In this document: positions 56,240 to 64,000 of the stretch, one piece after another
Numbering within the stretch: position 1 is the first letter of the stretch
Layout: each line of letters begins with the position of its first letter
DNA from: Echinarachnius parma
Taxonomy: Eukaryota; Echinodermata; Echinoidea; Clypeasteroida; Echinarachniidae
DNA: 64,000 bases
Assembly: GCA_037951105.1 (NCBI GenBank)
Contig: JBAMJV010010657.1
Location: forward strand, 41,098-105,097
Direction of reading: 5' to 3'
Notes under the pieces: model-generated
What the model was told of the DNA's origin: nothing
Database searches by the model: none
What the model saw: the letters and a program-made list of their open reading frames with translations, nothing else
Program-made: the position numbers and the translations under genes

Positions 56240-57304
56240 TCACAAATAACTAATAAATCTATTCCAATCATGGAGATCTACAAATAGGCGTTGTTTTTGT
56301 TTATTCTTTTCAATTTGGTATCGTTTTTCTATAATCAAACGAAAAGTATGAATGAAATCATTTTCTTTAATTCTTCTTCCATTTTCATAAGTAATTATTA
56401 ATCTATATATTGAAAGTAAGGCATAATTTAATGACAAGTCAACCAAATTTGTTTTCTTAAAATCATATCCTATAATAGTAATTTTTGGATTTATAACAAA
56501 ATTATTATCGTACAAATATTGTTTTAAAACATTTTCTAGATATCTCCAAAACGGAATTATGCTTATACAGTAAAAGAACATGTGCATCAATGAACCAGGT
56601 TGAGAACAAAATGGACATTCATTACATTCCTTAATGTTCCATTTGTACAAATTATCTGGTGTGATCAAAATATTATACATGAAATTAAAATTAAATTGAA
56701 TCAATGTATTATCTTGTATTTGCTTAAGTTTAAACCCCCATATATGATTCCAATCAACTAAATCATCCAAAATCATCAATTCTGTCCAATATTTAACGGC
56801 TCTTGAAACTTCAACTGTATTTGAACGTAATTGTTGGTAAATAACTCTTGATTTAATTTTAGGAGATATATTTGTATTTTCAAAATTATAATTATTTCCA
56901 TTCTCATTAACTGTGTCGGACACAAAAGTTTTAAATGCATCTACATCATTATTTCGTAAATGTATTGACCATAAATTATTTATAACAAAACAACACTTTC
57001 CATATTCTGAAAACAGTCTACCGTCCAAATATTGTAATTTTTCTTTTAAAACTGACATTGGCATAATTCCATTTTCATCTAATATATCCCCTACAAATAA
57101 TATACCTGACTTGATCCAATTATTAAAGATCAACATTTCACCATTATATCTTATGTGCGTATTCAACCACAGCATTTCTTTACTTATTTCTTCACTACTA
57201 TTCAAAGCAAGTATATCTTTAAAATAAAATTCTTGTTTATACCAAAAGTAAGTATATAAAATATCACAATAAAACCCTGGTAACTTTCTTTGTAATGACA
57301 ACAT
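56240..57304 (-). CDS. ORF2 C-terminal domain with CX2CX7HX4C motif
   Basis: A 354-codon open segment that continues the ORF2 frame after the HAT-G insertion. Residues around 231-247 read CPFCSQPGSLMHMFFYC, a CX2CX7HX4C knuckle, followed by IIPFW. This is the conserved C-terminal cysteine motif of L1/Tx1 ORF2 proteins, with a likely nucleic-acid-binding role. The first ATG is internal. The natural stop is at 56240-56242. No frameshift within the segment shows that this part decayed little. Confidence 0.88.
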   Translation of the reverse strand: MLSLQRKLPGFYCDILYTYFWYKQEFYFKDILALNSSEEISKEMLWLNTHIRYNGEMLIFNNWIKSGILFVGDILDENGIMPMSVLKEKLQYLDGRLFSEYGKCCFVINNLWSIHLRNNDVDAFKTFVSDTVNENGNNYNFENTNISPKIKSRVIYQQLRSNTVEVSRAVKYWTELMILDDLVDWNHIWGFKLKQIQDNTLIQFNFNFMYNILITPDNLYKWNIKECNECPFCSQPGSLMHMFFYCISIIPFWRYLENVLKQYLYDNNFVINPKITIIGYDFKKTNLVDLSLNYALLSIYRLIITYENGRRIKENDFIHTFRLIIEKRYQIEKNKQKQRLFVDLHDWNRFISYL

Positions 57305-57514
57305 CAGTAGCGTAGACAGGTTCTTAAACCTGGGGGGGATGATTTGCTGTTCAGTTCACCGGACCAAGACTAATTTGTTCGCAGCCGAGACCACCTGCCC
57401 AAATATTTTGAGACCAAGGCAATTGCTTGGAAGTCCTCTCATTTCGAGACCAAGTACTTTCACAATTTTCGAGCCCGAGACCAAGTACCTTCAAAGTTGA
57501 AAACCCCTCTCAGT

Positions 57515-57547
<33 letters not shown>

Positions 57548-58646
57548 GGGGGGGGGGGGGGAAACAATTTTCGAAGCCGAGACCAAGTACTTTCAAAATT
57601 TTCGAGACCGAGACCAAGTACCTTCAAAGTTGAAAATCCCTCTCAGTGGGGGGGGGGGGGGGGGGGGGGGTTCCGTAAACAATTTTCGAAGCCGAGACCA
57701 GGTTCCTTCAAAGTTGAAAACCCCTCTCAGTGGGGGGGGGGGGGGGGGTTCCGTAAACAATTTTCGAAGCCGAGACCAAGTACTTTCTAAATTTTTGAGA
57801 CCGAGACCAGGTTCCTTCAAAGTTGAAAACCCCTCTCAGTGGGGGGGGGGGGGGGGGGGGGGGGGTTTCCGTAAACAATTTTCGAAGCCGAGACCAGGTT
57901 CCTTCAAAGTTGAAAACCCCTCTCAGTGGGGGGGAGGGGGGGGGGGGGTTTCCGTAAACAATTTTCGAAGCCGAGACCAGGTTCCTTCAAAGTTGAAAAC
58001 CCCTCTCAGTGAGGGGGGGGGGGGGGGGGGGGTGACCGTAAATTTTTACGAAGTCGAGACCAAGTACTTTCACAATTTTCGAGCCCGAGACCAAGTACCT
58101 TCAAAGTTGAAAACCCCTCTCATTGGGGGGGGGGGGGGGGGGGGGTGGGGGTTCGTAAACAATTTTCAAAGCCGAGACCAAGTACTTTCAAAATTTTCGA
58201 GACCGAGACCAGGTTCATTCAACTCTCTCAGTCCAAATACTTTCACAATTTTCGAACCCGATACCGGAGATCTTTGACAATTTTTGGTATCGAGATCGGG
58301 TTTTAGTCAGTTGTTACCACGTTTTAGTCGGTCGAGACCAGGTTTTAGACGGTCAAGACGGCTTAAAAGACCAGCTAAAATGTGAAAAGGGGGGTTCAAA
58401 CCCCCCCTTACAGCCATTTTTGGGTCAAAGGGGGGGGGGGGGGGGTTGAACCGCCAAACCCCCCCCCCCCCCCCCCTGGGTACGCCTATGCATACAAGTA
58501 ATGTTTTTTTTCCACTCGTATAGATACACACAACAAAATATATCCTTCCCTAAAACCTGGGGGGGATGATTGTACATGTCATCCCCCCCACCTTGTGAGG
58601 TGGGGGGGATGCATCCCCCTCATCCCCCCCGTTGTCTACGCCCCTG
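57305..58646. mobile_element. 1342-bp hAT-type element inserted in LINE ORF2
   Basis: The ends are CAGTAGCGTAGACAGG and GTCTACGCCCCTG. GACAACAT lies on both sides (57297-57304 and 58647-58654), an exact 8-bp duplication, and the LINE frame rejoins perfectly when it is ignored. Inside, a ~90-120-bp unit (GGTTCCTTCAAAGTTGAAAA, CCCTCTCAGTG then a G run) is repeated about seven times (57490-58140). A second HAT-G right end (CCCCCTGGGTACGCCTATG) at about 58474-58492 indicates a composite. The 254-codon glycine-rich frame is an artefact of the G runs. Confidence 0.85.
57490..58140 (+). repeat. G-run tandem array, ~7 units
   Basis: The CCCTCTCAGTG-then-G-run junctions fall near 57514, 57649, 57734, 57842, 57929, 58013 and 58125. 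Between them lie TTTTCGAAGCCGAGACCA and CCTTCAAAGTTGAAAA segments. G runs range from about 15 to 35 bp. The unit is the internal phrase of the HAT-G copy at 22862-23256, amplified here. Confidence 0.85.
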
Positions 58647-58654
58647 GACAACAT

Positions 58655-58969
58655 AAATTTAGGATCACATCGACAATTTAAAACTACTTTAACTCCACCA
58701 ATTTTTTGTAACCAATATTCAAAAATCCATTTCCATTTTCCTTTTGTAACATCAACAAATTTACTGAACCATTTCAATTTCACGCTATTAAAATACATCG
58801 AAAGATCTATCATATTTAGCCCCCCCTTCGAGGTGTCATTTATTACATTTGATTTTTTGACTCTCGATACAGAACTGCCCCAAAGAAATTCAAATAATAA
58901 TTTATCAATTCTTTTTATCATGTCTACTGGACACAAAATAACATGCGCTGTATAAACCAATTTTGACAA
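58655..58969 (-). pseudogene. ORF2 thumb/connector fragment before the HAT-G insertion
   Basis: Open in the frame shifted by one from the RT. It reads SKLVYTAHVILCP, then LLFEFLWG and GGLNMIDL, typical of the region after the RT in L1/Tx1 ORF2. It ends VVLNCRCDPKFMLS at the 8-bp target duplication. Downstream residues in the same open frame are translated HAT-G sequence and not LINE. Confidence 0.8.
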
Positions 58970-59921
58970 AATGAATGTTTTTTAAAATTAAAATTTTACC
59001 TTTATACGTTAAGTATCTATTTTTCCACATATCCAATGTTCTTTTTATCTTTAAAACTTTATCTTCAGACCAGTTAAAATCTCTACTGATTTGCTTACTT
59101 CTAGAAAAATAAATCCCTAAACACTTTACAAATCTATCTTCCCATGGAATGTCTAACACATTTTCTACCGGTTGACATTCTCCTAGCCACAAAGCTTTAG
59201 TCTTTTGTTTATTCAATATAACTCCAGCTTTCCCCCCGAATTCGTCTATTAACTGTATTGCTACATTTCCAGAGTTTATATTATTCATAAATAGAGTCAT
59301 ATCATCTGCTAACTGACATATCTTAATTTCTTTATTTAAATGTCCTATTTCAATACCATGTATATTATTATCATTTCTTATTTTATTTGCTATTACTTCT
59401 ACAGCCAAAATAAATAATAATGCAGATAGTGGGCACCCCTGTCTAATCCCACGTGACGGACATATATTTTCTGTAAACCAACCATTTAATATGACTGAAT
59501 TAAAAATGTCTGTATACAATAAATCAACCCATCTTAAAAAGTTATCTCGAAATCCATATTTACGAAGGCAACATTTAATAAAATTCCATTCCAAAGTATC
59601 GAAAGCTTTATAAAAGTCAACACAAATTGAACTTCCATTTAACTTATTTAAATCAATATAATCAATAACGTCTTGTTTAAGTCTAGTATTGTTTATTGCA
59701 TTACGACCTTTAACATAACCAACTTGATCTTCATTAATAAGAACGTGTAGAACCCCTTGTAATCGGTTTGCTAAAACTGCTGCTACTAATTTGTAATCTA
59801 TGTTTAATAACGTTATCGGCCTCCAGTTATTTAAGTTTTCCCTCTCTCCACTTTTAAACAATAGTGTAATTATTCCCTTCCGTTGTGAGTAACCTAGTTT
59901 ACCCCTCATTAAAACATTCAT
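58905..59921 (-). CDS. ORF2 reverse transcriptase fragment (338 codons open)
   Basis: The longest intact piece of the LINE. RT motifs in order: LFKSGERENLNNWRPITLLN (residues ~23-42), EDQVGYVKGR (~65-74), the motif A region FYKAFDTLEW (~102-111), motif B GIRQGCPLSALLF (~159-171), motif C QLADDMTLF (~204-212, the catalytic Asp pair), then NKQKTKALWLG (~237-247). The enzyme would copy LINE RNA at the nicked target. The frame shifts near 58975 into the C-terminal part. The initial ATG is internal and not a true start. The motif order and spacing fit L1/Tx1-group RTs. Confidence 0.9.
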   Translation of the reverse strand: MNVLMRGKLGYSQRKGIITLLFKSGERENLNNWRPITLLNIDYKLVAAVLANRLQGVLHVLINEDQVGYVKGRNAINNTRLKQDVIDYIDLNKLNGSSICVDFYKAFDTLEWNFIKCCLRKYGFRDNFLRWVDLLYTDIFNSVILNGWFTENICPSRGIRQGCPLSALLFILAVEVIANKIRNDNNIHGIEIGHLNKEIKICQLADDMTLFMNNINSGNVAIQLIDEFGGKAGVILNKQKTKALWLGECQPVENVLDIPWEDRFVKCLGIYFSRSKQISRDFNWSEDKVLKIKRTLDMWKNRYLTYKGKILILKNIHFVKIGLYSACYFVSSRHDKKN

Positions 59922-60717
59922 TTATACTTTTAATTAACAATCTTTTATTTCACTCCAAAAAAGTGACATAAAACTCTGTAGTTAGCCCATCAGAACCTGG
60001 TGATTTATTTAATTTCATTTTTTAAATGCTTGTGTAAGTTCATCCTCTAATATTTCCCCTTCACAACTATCAGCTTCTTCCTCACTTAATACTGGTCCAT
60101 TAACAGATGCATTGTAATTTTCAATGTCCTCATTACTAATATTTTTGGAAGAATATAGAACCGAATAAAAATCATGTACATGTTTCTGTATCCGATTTGC
60201 ATTTAGCTCTATCTTTTTACCAATCTTAACGGCTGTTACTATTTTTTATTCAAACCATTTCGTTTTTCTAAATTCAAAAAACAACTTAGTATTCGTTTCT
60301 CCTTCTTCAAACCATGCCACTCTTAATCTTATTTTTGATCCAGTACATTATTTTGCATAGTAATCTTTAATTTGTAGCTTTAACCTGTCTCTTTCTACAT
60401 CAAATTCATCATTTATAAAAGGCTCTTGCTCTACTAATTCCGCATACCTTTTTTCTAAAACTATTTTATCTTCACTCTTTCAAGTTTCCTTTTATTTTTT
60501 GCGTATCTCATAGACATTTCCTTTAATTTTTATTTTACATGTTTCCCAAGCGCATGTTGCGCTATTTCCCCATTCGTGCTGATCTATTTGCCAGCGTTAA
60601 CAATCTGTTTGACCTTTCTACAAAAATCATCATCTTTTAACAAAGAATTATTTAATTTCCAATATCCAGGTCCCCTTGGTGAATTATCCCACCTTTAATT
60701 CAATTAGTATGGCACAG

Positions 60718-61400
60718 TGATCAGAGGCACATAGCAATTGGTTTAATAATACTCTTATTTATATATTGTCGAGCTTCTAAATTAACTAACCAAAAATCTA
60801 TTCTAGAAGCCATTCCTAAACGAATATTTATATAAGTAAATTGTCTAGTGTCCCTATGCATCACCTCTCCATATATCAATCAAATTAAAAGCTGCAATAA
60901 ATTCTGAAATGCTATTGGTTGAGTATATATAGATCTCGCACCTCTAGTGTCTATTATAGGATTTAACACACATTTAAAGTCTCCACCAATTAACAATTCT
61001 TTAAAACACTTTGCTTCTTTTTTAATTTTATCCAAGAGTCCAAAAAATTTAAAGTAATCGTTCTTTTTATTTCTTTTTATTTCTATTATGGTGCGTAAAC
61101 ATTAACAATACAACACTTTTGTCCATTAACACACACATTTATCATTACAGTCCTTCCATCATCAGTGACGGCATGTGAGTTTATGCTAACATCAAGTTTA
61201 TTCTTTATACATATTGATGCACCTCGACTGTGGTTAGTGCCATACGAGTGAAAACACAGACCATTCCATTCTTGTTGAACTCTCAACTCCATATCTTTAG
61301 TTAAAAAGGTCTCTTGTAACAATATAATATCCGCTTCGTGAGCGTTTAGCCAAAAAAAACAAAGATTTTCGCTTTTCGTGTTCCACGAATGCCACGAACA
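60718..61400 (-). pseudogene. ORF2 apurinic-type endonuclease domain
   Basis: Minus-strand reading gives, in order, the N-terminal NVRG motif, ADIILLQETF (glutamate of the metal site), a conserved tyrosine/glycine stretch (SYGTNHSRGA), IVNVYAP, IGGDF, SRIDFWLVN and SDHCAILI, the last holding the catalytic Asp-His. These are the standard motifs of the L1-type exonuclease-endonuclease-phosphatase fold that nicks target DNA. The frame shifts at least three times. The sequence that would be N-terminal to 61411 in one open frame comes from the HHR-R insertion, not from the LINE. Confidence 0.8.
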
Positions 61401-61411
61401 TTTAAGGATAT

Positions 61412-61780
61412 CGGAAAAGATATCGCTAGTGATATTCGTTTGTCTCGCAATGTGGTCAACAAGGAATCTTAAGAGATCACGACGTTTCGTGCGCCGCTGC
61501 AAACACTTCGTCAGGTGTGATACAAATGTAATGCAAGTAAGGGAATATATACCCCACGGGTAGCGCAGCGCGCTAACGCCGTATGAGCGAGAACGCTCCT
61601 AATTGGTCAATAACGGACAAGGCCTATTGGTCGGTGCGCACGGGCGCTCGACCAATCAGCGGACCGGTTGGCTGGCTCGGCCTGCTCGGCGGGAACAATG
61701 GCGTGTTCAACCAATCAGCGGGCCGCTAGCTCGGGTTGGCCTATTGGCGGAATCAATGGCGTGTCGGTGCCGGATGTTCG
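61412..61780 (-). mobile_element. HHR-R retro-insertion, 369 bp, 11-bp target duplication
   Basis: TTTAAGGATAT flanks both sides (61401-61411 and 61781-61791). On the minus strand the 3' end is TAGCGATATCTTTTCCG, matching the 46986-47117 insertion. The 5' part extends further and contains several ATTGG/CCAAT boxes (61600-61760) shared with the interior of 33068-34123. It interrupts the tenth codon region of LINE ORF2. No poly(A) is seen. The hammerhead-like module lies at 61476-61521. Confidence 0.85.
61476..61521 (-). ncRNA. Hammerhead-ribozyme-like motif (intact core)
   Basis: On the minus strand: ATCAC (61521-61517), CTGACGA (61514-61508), a GC-rich stem II candidate, GAAACGTC (61488-61481) and GTGAT (61480-61476). 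It has the same order as 47007-47051, with one extra T in the stem II loop. The core residues are unchanged between the two insertions. Confidence 0.5.
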
Positions 61781-62070
61781 TTTAAGGATATATATGTTAT
61801 TTTATTCATATTATTGAGCAATGTCAAAATTGTATGAACTTAAATCTCCAATCACTATAACAAAGCGTTAAGTTCCATTTCTATCAATACAACTTAACAA
61901 TGTATACATTTTTGTTTCCACTTTTATCATAATTTCTTTTACATAATTTGCAACATTTAAGTATAGTATTTTCATATAATAATATCCATTTAATACAAAA
62001 TAGCTCGAATAAATTCTTAAAGTTATTTTGTTATCGTATGCATCCGTTCCTGTTTCACAATCATTCATTT

Positions 62071-62446
62071 CTATTTGATCCCTTTTTTCTTTGTTTCCCT
62101 GGTTTGTTTTTTGTCTATTGTTTGACTTGTTTTTTGCGCAGGATCGAGCGCTTGTGAATCGTCTGTATACTCCGATTCTTCCTCTTCGTTAGGATCGCTA
62201 TCTGTGCGATCTGTGCCGTTTCCCTGCGTCTGCTTTTCTTTTGACCATAGCTCTTGAGGTTTTTCTGTTTCATAGTATCTGTTTTTTGCTTACCGCTTTC
62301 ACTGCCTACATGGCCTCGGTCACTTGATGTTCCGGGGTCAACTCGTCGATCGCGTGGTGATCTGCGATGTTGCCGGTCGCACGATGAATCACTGCCATCA
62401 TGCTGGTCACGCGATTGTCTTCGTTCATCAGTCTGCCGCGTCGTTC
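62071..62446 (-). pseudogene. LINE ORF1 C-terminal remnant
   Basis: Minus-strand translation gives a hydrophilic, Arg/Ser/Asp-rich stretch (for example RQHRRSPRDRR and SSDRGHVGSESGKQKT). After one frameshift near 62222 an acidic then basic tail follows (DPNEEEESEYTDD, KKKGIK), ending at a TAG at 62073-62071. The start is lost by 5' truncation. A basic, low-complexity C-terminus is common in LINE ORF1 nucleic-acid-binding proteins, but no defined domain is visible. A 66-codon frame at 61868-62068 downstream in another frame is unidentified. Confidence 0.55.
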
Positions 62447-62459
62447 GATAGTCGAATTT

Positions 62460-62809
62460 AAACTGTCACGATTTTAATAAAAATGTGTTTTTACCGGGTT
62501 TTTGTAACCATAATTAGAATACATACTAAATACGCATTGTTGGTTCAGAAATAGAGCGGCAATGCGATATTATTTCAAGCATCGTGAAATGGAATTATTA
62601 TTTTGACACGCTAACAAACACGCATTTTTGGGTCCAGAAATAGAGCGACATTTTGTTTTTCGTTCAAGCTTATATAGTAAATTGAGATTATTATTTTGTC
62701 ACGACTCTGCCTTAATTAATTCATTTAGAAAGGGGTTACTGGAAGCAGTGCGCTCTCAAATCAGGTTTGATTATCATACACGTTATTGGTTTATCTCCAT
62801 GTATGTCTA
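62460..62809. repeat. Two ~105-bp tandem units beyond the LINE
   Basis: ACGCATT(G/T)TTGG(T/G)TCAGAAATAGAGCG(G/A)CA and GAATTATTATTTTG(A/T)CACG segments recur near 62533-62615 and 62620-62705. This is sequence at the target of the LINE insertion. No gene was recognised. Confidence 0.5.
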
Positions 62810-62912
62810 CACGGGCGTCGATCTGTCATTGATACCCATTGATCAGGGGGGGATGATCCATTCATCCATCCCCCCCTGATGAATGGGTATAACGTAAGTA
62901 TCGACGCCCATG
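62810..62912. mobile_element. hAT-mini, 103 bp, perfect 8-bp target duplication
   Basis: The ends are CACGGGCGTCGAT and ATCGACGCCCATG. TATGTCTA flanks both sides (62802-62809 and 62913-62920). The inner hairpin is CATTGATCAGGGGGG... / CCCCCCTGATGAATG. It is the same family as 40415-40533. Confidence 0.8.
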
Positions 62913-62991
62913 TATGTCTATATCAACATTTACATCAAATCAAGCACAACATTCACTGGCGCTAGGTGGCATGAATTTGTGTCATAGCTAA

Positions 62992-63075
62992 GGGGGGGGG
63001 GGGGGGGGGGTGGGGGGGGGGGGGCACGTGACCTTCAATAATTTGCTACCCCAACTCCCCCCCCCCCAAAAAAAA

Positions 63076-63162
<87 letters not shown>
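62992..63162. repeat. G run and (AAT)n microsatellite
   Basis: Two long G runs (about 62992-63024) and a C run (63057-63067) precede about 30 AAT units (63076-63162). Confidence 0.9.
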
Positions 63163-63163
<1 letters not shown>

Positions 63164-64000
63164 TCACATTTTAAAAAACAATAATAATAAATATATCAAT
63201 CAAAAATAATAATGATACAAAATAATTATAATACTAATAAGTCAGTCAATCAATCAATCATTCAATCAATAAGTCCGACCATGCTACGCCATTGGCTTGG
63301 CTTATATTGACGTCGTGCGACCCATATTTTTCATATATATTCTTCCCATTAATTCAATAAAATTCCAACGCAAAATAGTTTTCGAGGAAATGCAGCGTAA
63401 TGTGTTCAAAAATTGTCCTAATATCCCTAACGTTTCATCAAACGAGCTCCCCAAAATTATTCCCAGTGAGTTCCTATAATCAATTTATGAGTTTTGAAAT
63501 AAGCCTAATCGCGGTAATTTTTGAGTTTTTCGAAAGTGAATTTCCATTAGCCGGAAGCGTCTGATCTCCGTTTTTTTCTTCTTCTTTTCTATCTCTCAAA
63601 GAAAACCAACGTCAATCCAAACGAGGAGTGAAATTATGTTTCATAATCGTTATTTTCATTACGTGATCACTTTAGACTGGGATTGTGCAATGGCGCAGAT
63701 ATAAATGGGGTGGGGGAGGGGGGCTAATTGCATACCTCCGTGTTATCTTACGTTAAGTCCCCGGTATAGGAGAAAGGAGTAGTAAATTCTCAAACGGTAC
63801 CACATTTTTTGCATACATTGCCCCCCTTTCCACGCGCCAGGTTGTGCACTTCACATAAAAGTTTTAATAAATTACAAAAGCATCCTCTCCAAATCCCCTC
63901 TCCCTGGATTGTATTATATGTACCATCACTCTCCCTTACATAAGACGTGCAATAAAACAGATGAAAGAATTCTTGTACTTACATAAGACGGCAATAAAGA
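63163..64000. other. AT-rich end of the window
   Basis: (AATC)n near 63244-63270. A short direct repeat of CTTACATAAGACG...CAATAAA at the very end (63938 and 63979) may continue past the window. No gene was recognised. Confidence 0.4.

Larger units (their letters stand above)
56240..61809 (-). pseudogene. LINE ORF2: AP endonuclease + reverse transcriptase, broken
   Basis: The ATG at 61809-61807 begins an endonuclease whose NVRGIRG motif falls next to the HHR-R insertion point. The first ten codons lie upstream of it (61809-61781). Endonuclease landmarks follow: LLQETF (near 61310), VNVYAP (near 61095), GGDF (60987-60976), SRIDFW (60810-60790) and SDH (60726-60718). The RT is 59921-58905. The C-terminal domain crosses the HAT-G insertion in one frame, PKF/MLS/LQRKL at 58655 and 57304. 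Frameshifts lie near 61360, repeatedly between 61085 and 59925, and near 58975. The stop codon is at 56240. As a whole this is a decayed retrotransposon polyprotein. Confidence 0.88.
56139..62446 (-). mobile_element. 5'-truncated L1/Tx1-like LINE, 13-bp target duplication
   Basis: GATAGTCGAATTT flanks both ends (56126-56138 and 62447-62459). On the minus strand the order is an ORF1 C-terminal remnant (62446-62071), a short spacer, ORF2 with endonuclease and reverse transcriptase (61809-56240), a ~100-bp 3' UTR and an A-rich tail of AAATAAATA type (about 56139-56159). The 5' end stops inside ORF1. Two later insertions break it: HAT-G (57305-58646) and HHR-R (61412-61780). Without them and one duplication each, the LINE spans about 4.6 kb. 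RT motifs such as NWRPITLLN, RQGCPLS and LADD support the L1/Tx1 group. Several frameshifts make it inactive. Confidence 0.9.

Noticed and set aside
57513..58277. 254-codon glycine-rich open frame
   Set aside because: It is a translation of the G-run tandem array in a hAT element. Long G runs keep frames open in any phase, and the neighbouring frame gives an equally long glycine-rich product.
58550..58654. C-terminal extension of the 58969-58550 frame
   Set aside because: This part is hAT sequence beyond the 8-bp duplication. The true LINE frame continues at 57304.
61086..61502. 138-codon frame read as one endonuclease protein
   Set aside because: Its first ~30 residues are translated from the HHR-R insertion (61412 onwards) and its next part is in the wrong frame at NVRGIRG. 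Only the downstream part is LINE endonuclease.

Overview
The window looks like intergenic, repeat-dominated nuclear DNA of a metazoan. Four signs point to a marine invertebrate deuterostome (echinoderm, hemichordate or cephalochordate type, low confidence). It is AT-rich and has no bacterial gene organisation. It carries an L1/Tx1-type LINE and many small TTAA-, TA- and 8-bp-TSD DNA transposons. It contains (CCCTAA)n repeats of the TTAGGG type. It has very long poly-G/poly-C tracts. I found no host protein-coding exon that I could defend. Nearly all open frames are translations of microsatellites, poly-G runs or transposon junctions. Apart from the LINE remnants I annotate no protein gene.

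Repeat family names used below. TTAA-1: ~555-580 bp, ends AGGGATAGTTGAG, TTAA target duplication. TTAA-2: ~330-400 bp, ends AGGGATCTAGTAAC. TTAA-3: 396-861. HAT-G: ends CAGTGGCGTACCCAGG, 8-bp duplications, poly-G inside. hAT-mini: ends CACGGGCGT. PAL-C: ends GGGGTGTTTCAC, ~310 bp palindrome. PAL-G: ends GGCCCGGTCACATATCACC. PAL-H: ends CCAGGGCCCCGTTGCAGA. GRUN-E: ends in a G-run then CACTC. HHR-R: retro-insertions with a hammerhead-ribozyme-like module at their 3' end.

Layout. 0.4-2.5 kb: a TTAA MITE, then a ~0.75 kb tandem duplication whose first copy took a MITE. 3.8-5.3 kb: TTAA-2 and GRUN-E copies. 5.25-11.2 kb: a ~2.5-2.9 kb tandem segmental duplication rich in PAL-H, PAL-G and PAL-C; its two copies differ by a 20-bp minisatellite element, a hAT MITE and an 829-bp TTAA element. 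11.4-14.9 kb: tandem arrays and an element carrying telomere-type repeats. 16-18 kb: PAL-C, a degenerate tandem array and a 701-bp MITE with eight copies of AAGCAATTGCTT. 19.1-21.1 kb: two tRNA-like SINE copies and TTAA-2 copies. 21.6-22.1 kb: microsatellites. 22.8-30.2 kb: HAT-G, TTAA-1 (including a ~555-bp inverted pair), GRUN-E, PAL-G. 33-34.1 kb: a composite with 170-bp direct repeats and degenerate hammerhead motifs. 37.6-40.7 kb: a mariner-type MITE, a 1.1 kb foldback and nested hAT MITEs. 41.5-49.8 kb: HAT-G, a CpG-rich element, several palindromes, a hammerhead-bearing insertion and another SINE copy. 50-55.3 kb: PAL-C copies, one split by TTAA-1. 56.1-62.5 kb: a 5'-truncated L1/Tx1-like LINE on the minus strand with a 13-bp target duplication, split by a HAT-G element and by an HHR-R insertion. 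62.8-64 kb: a hAT-mini and an (AAT)n tract.

The most notable signals are (1) a family of 5'-truncated insertions ending in the same 3' module, which has the hammerhead core CUGACGA...GAAA with a self-complementary ACGU; (2) TTAA-1 copies whose central palindrome differs in sequence but stays palindromic; (3) several insertions that can be read base by base because a duplicated empty site, or an interrupted reading frame, survives next to them.
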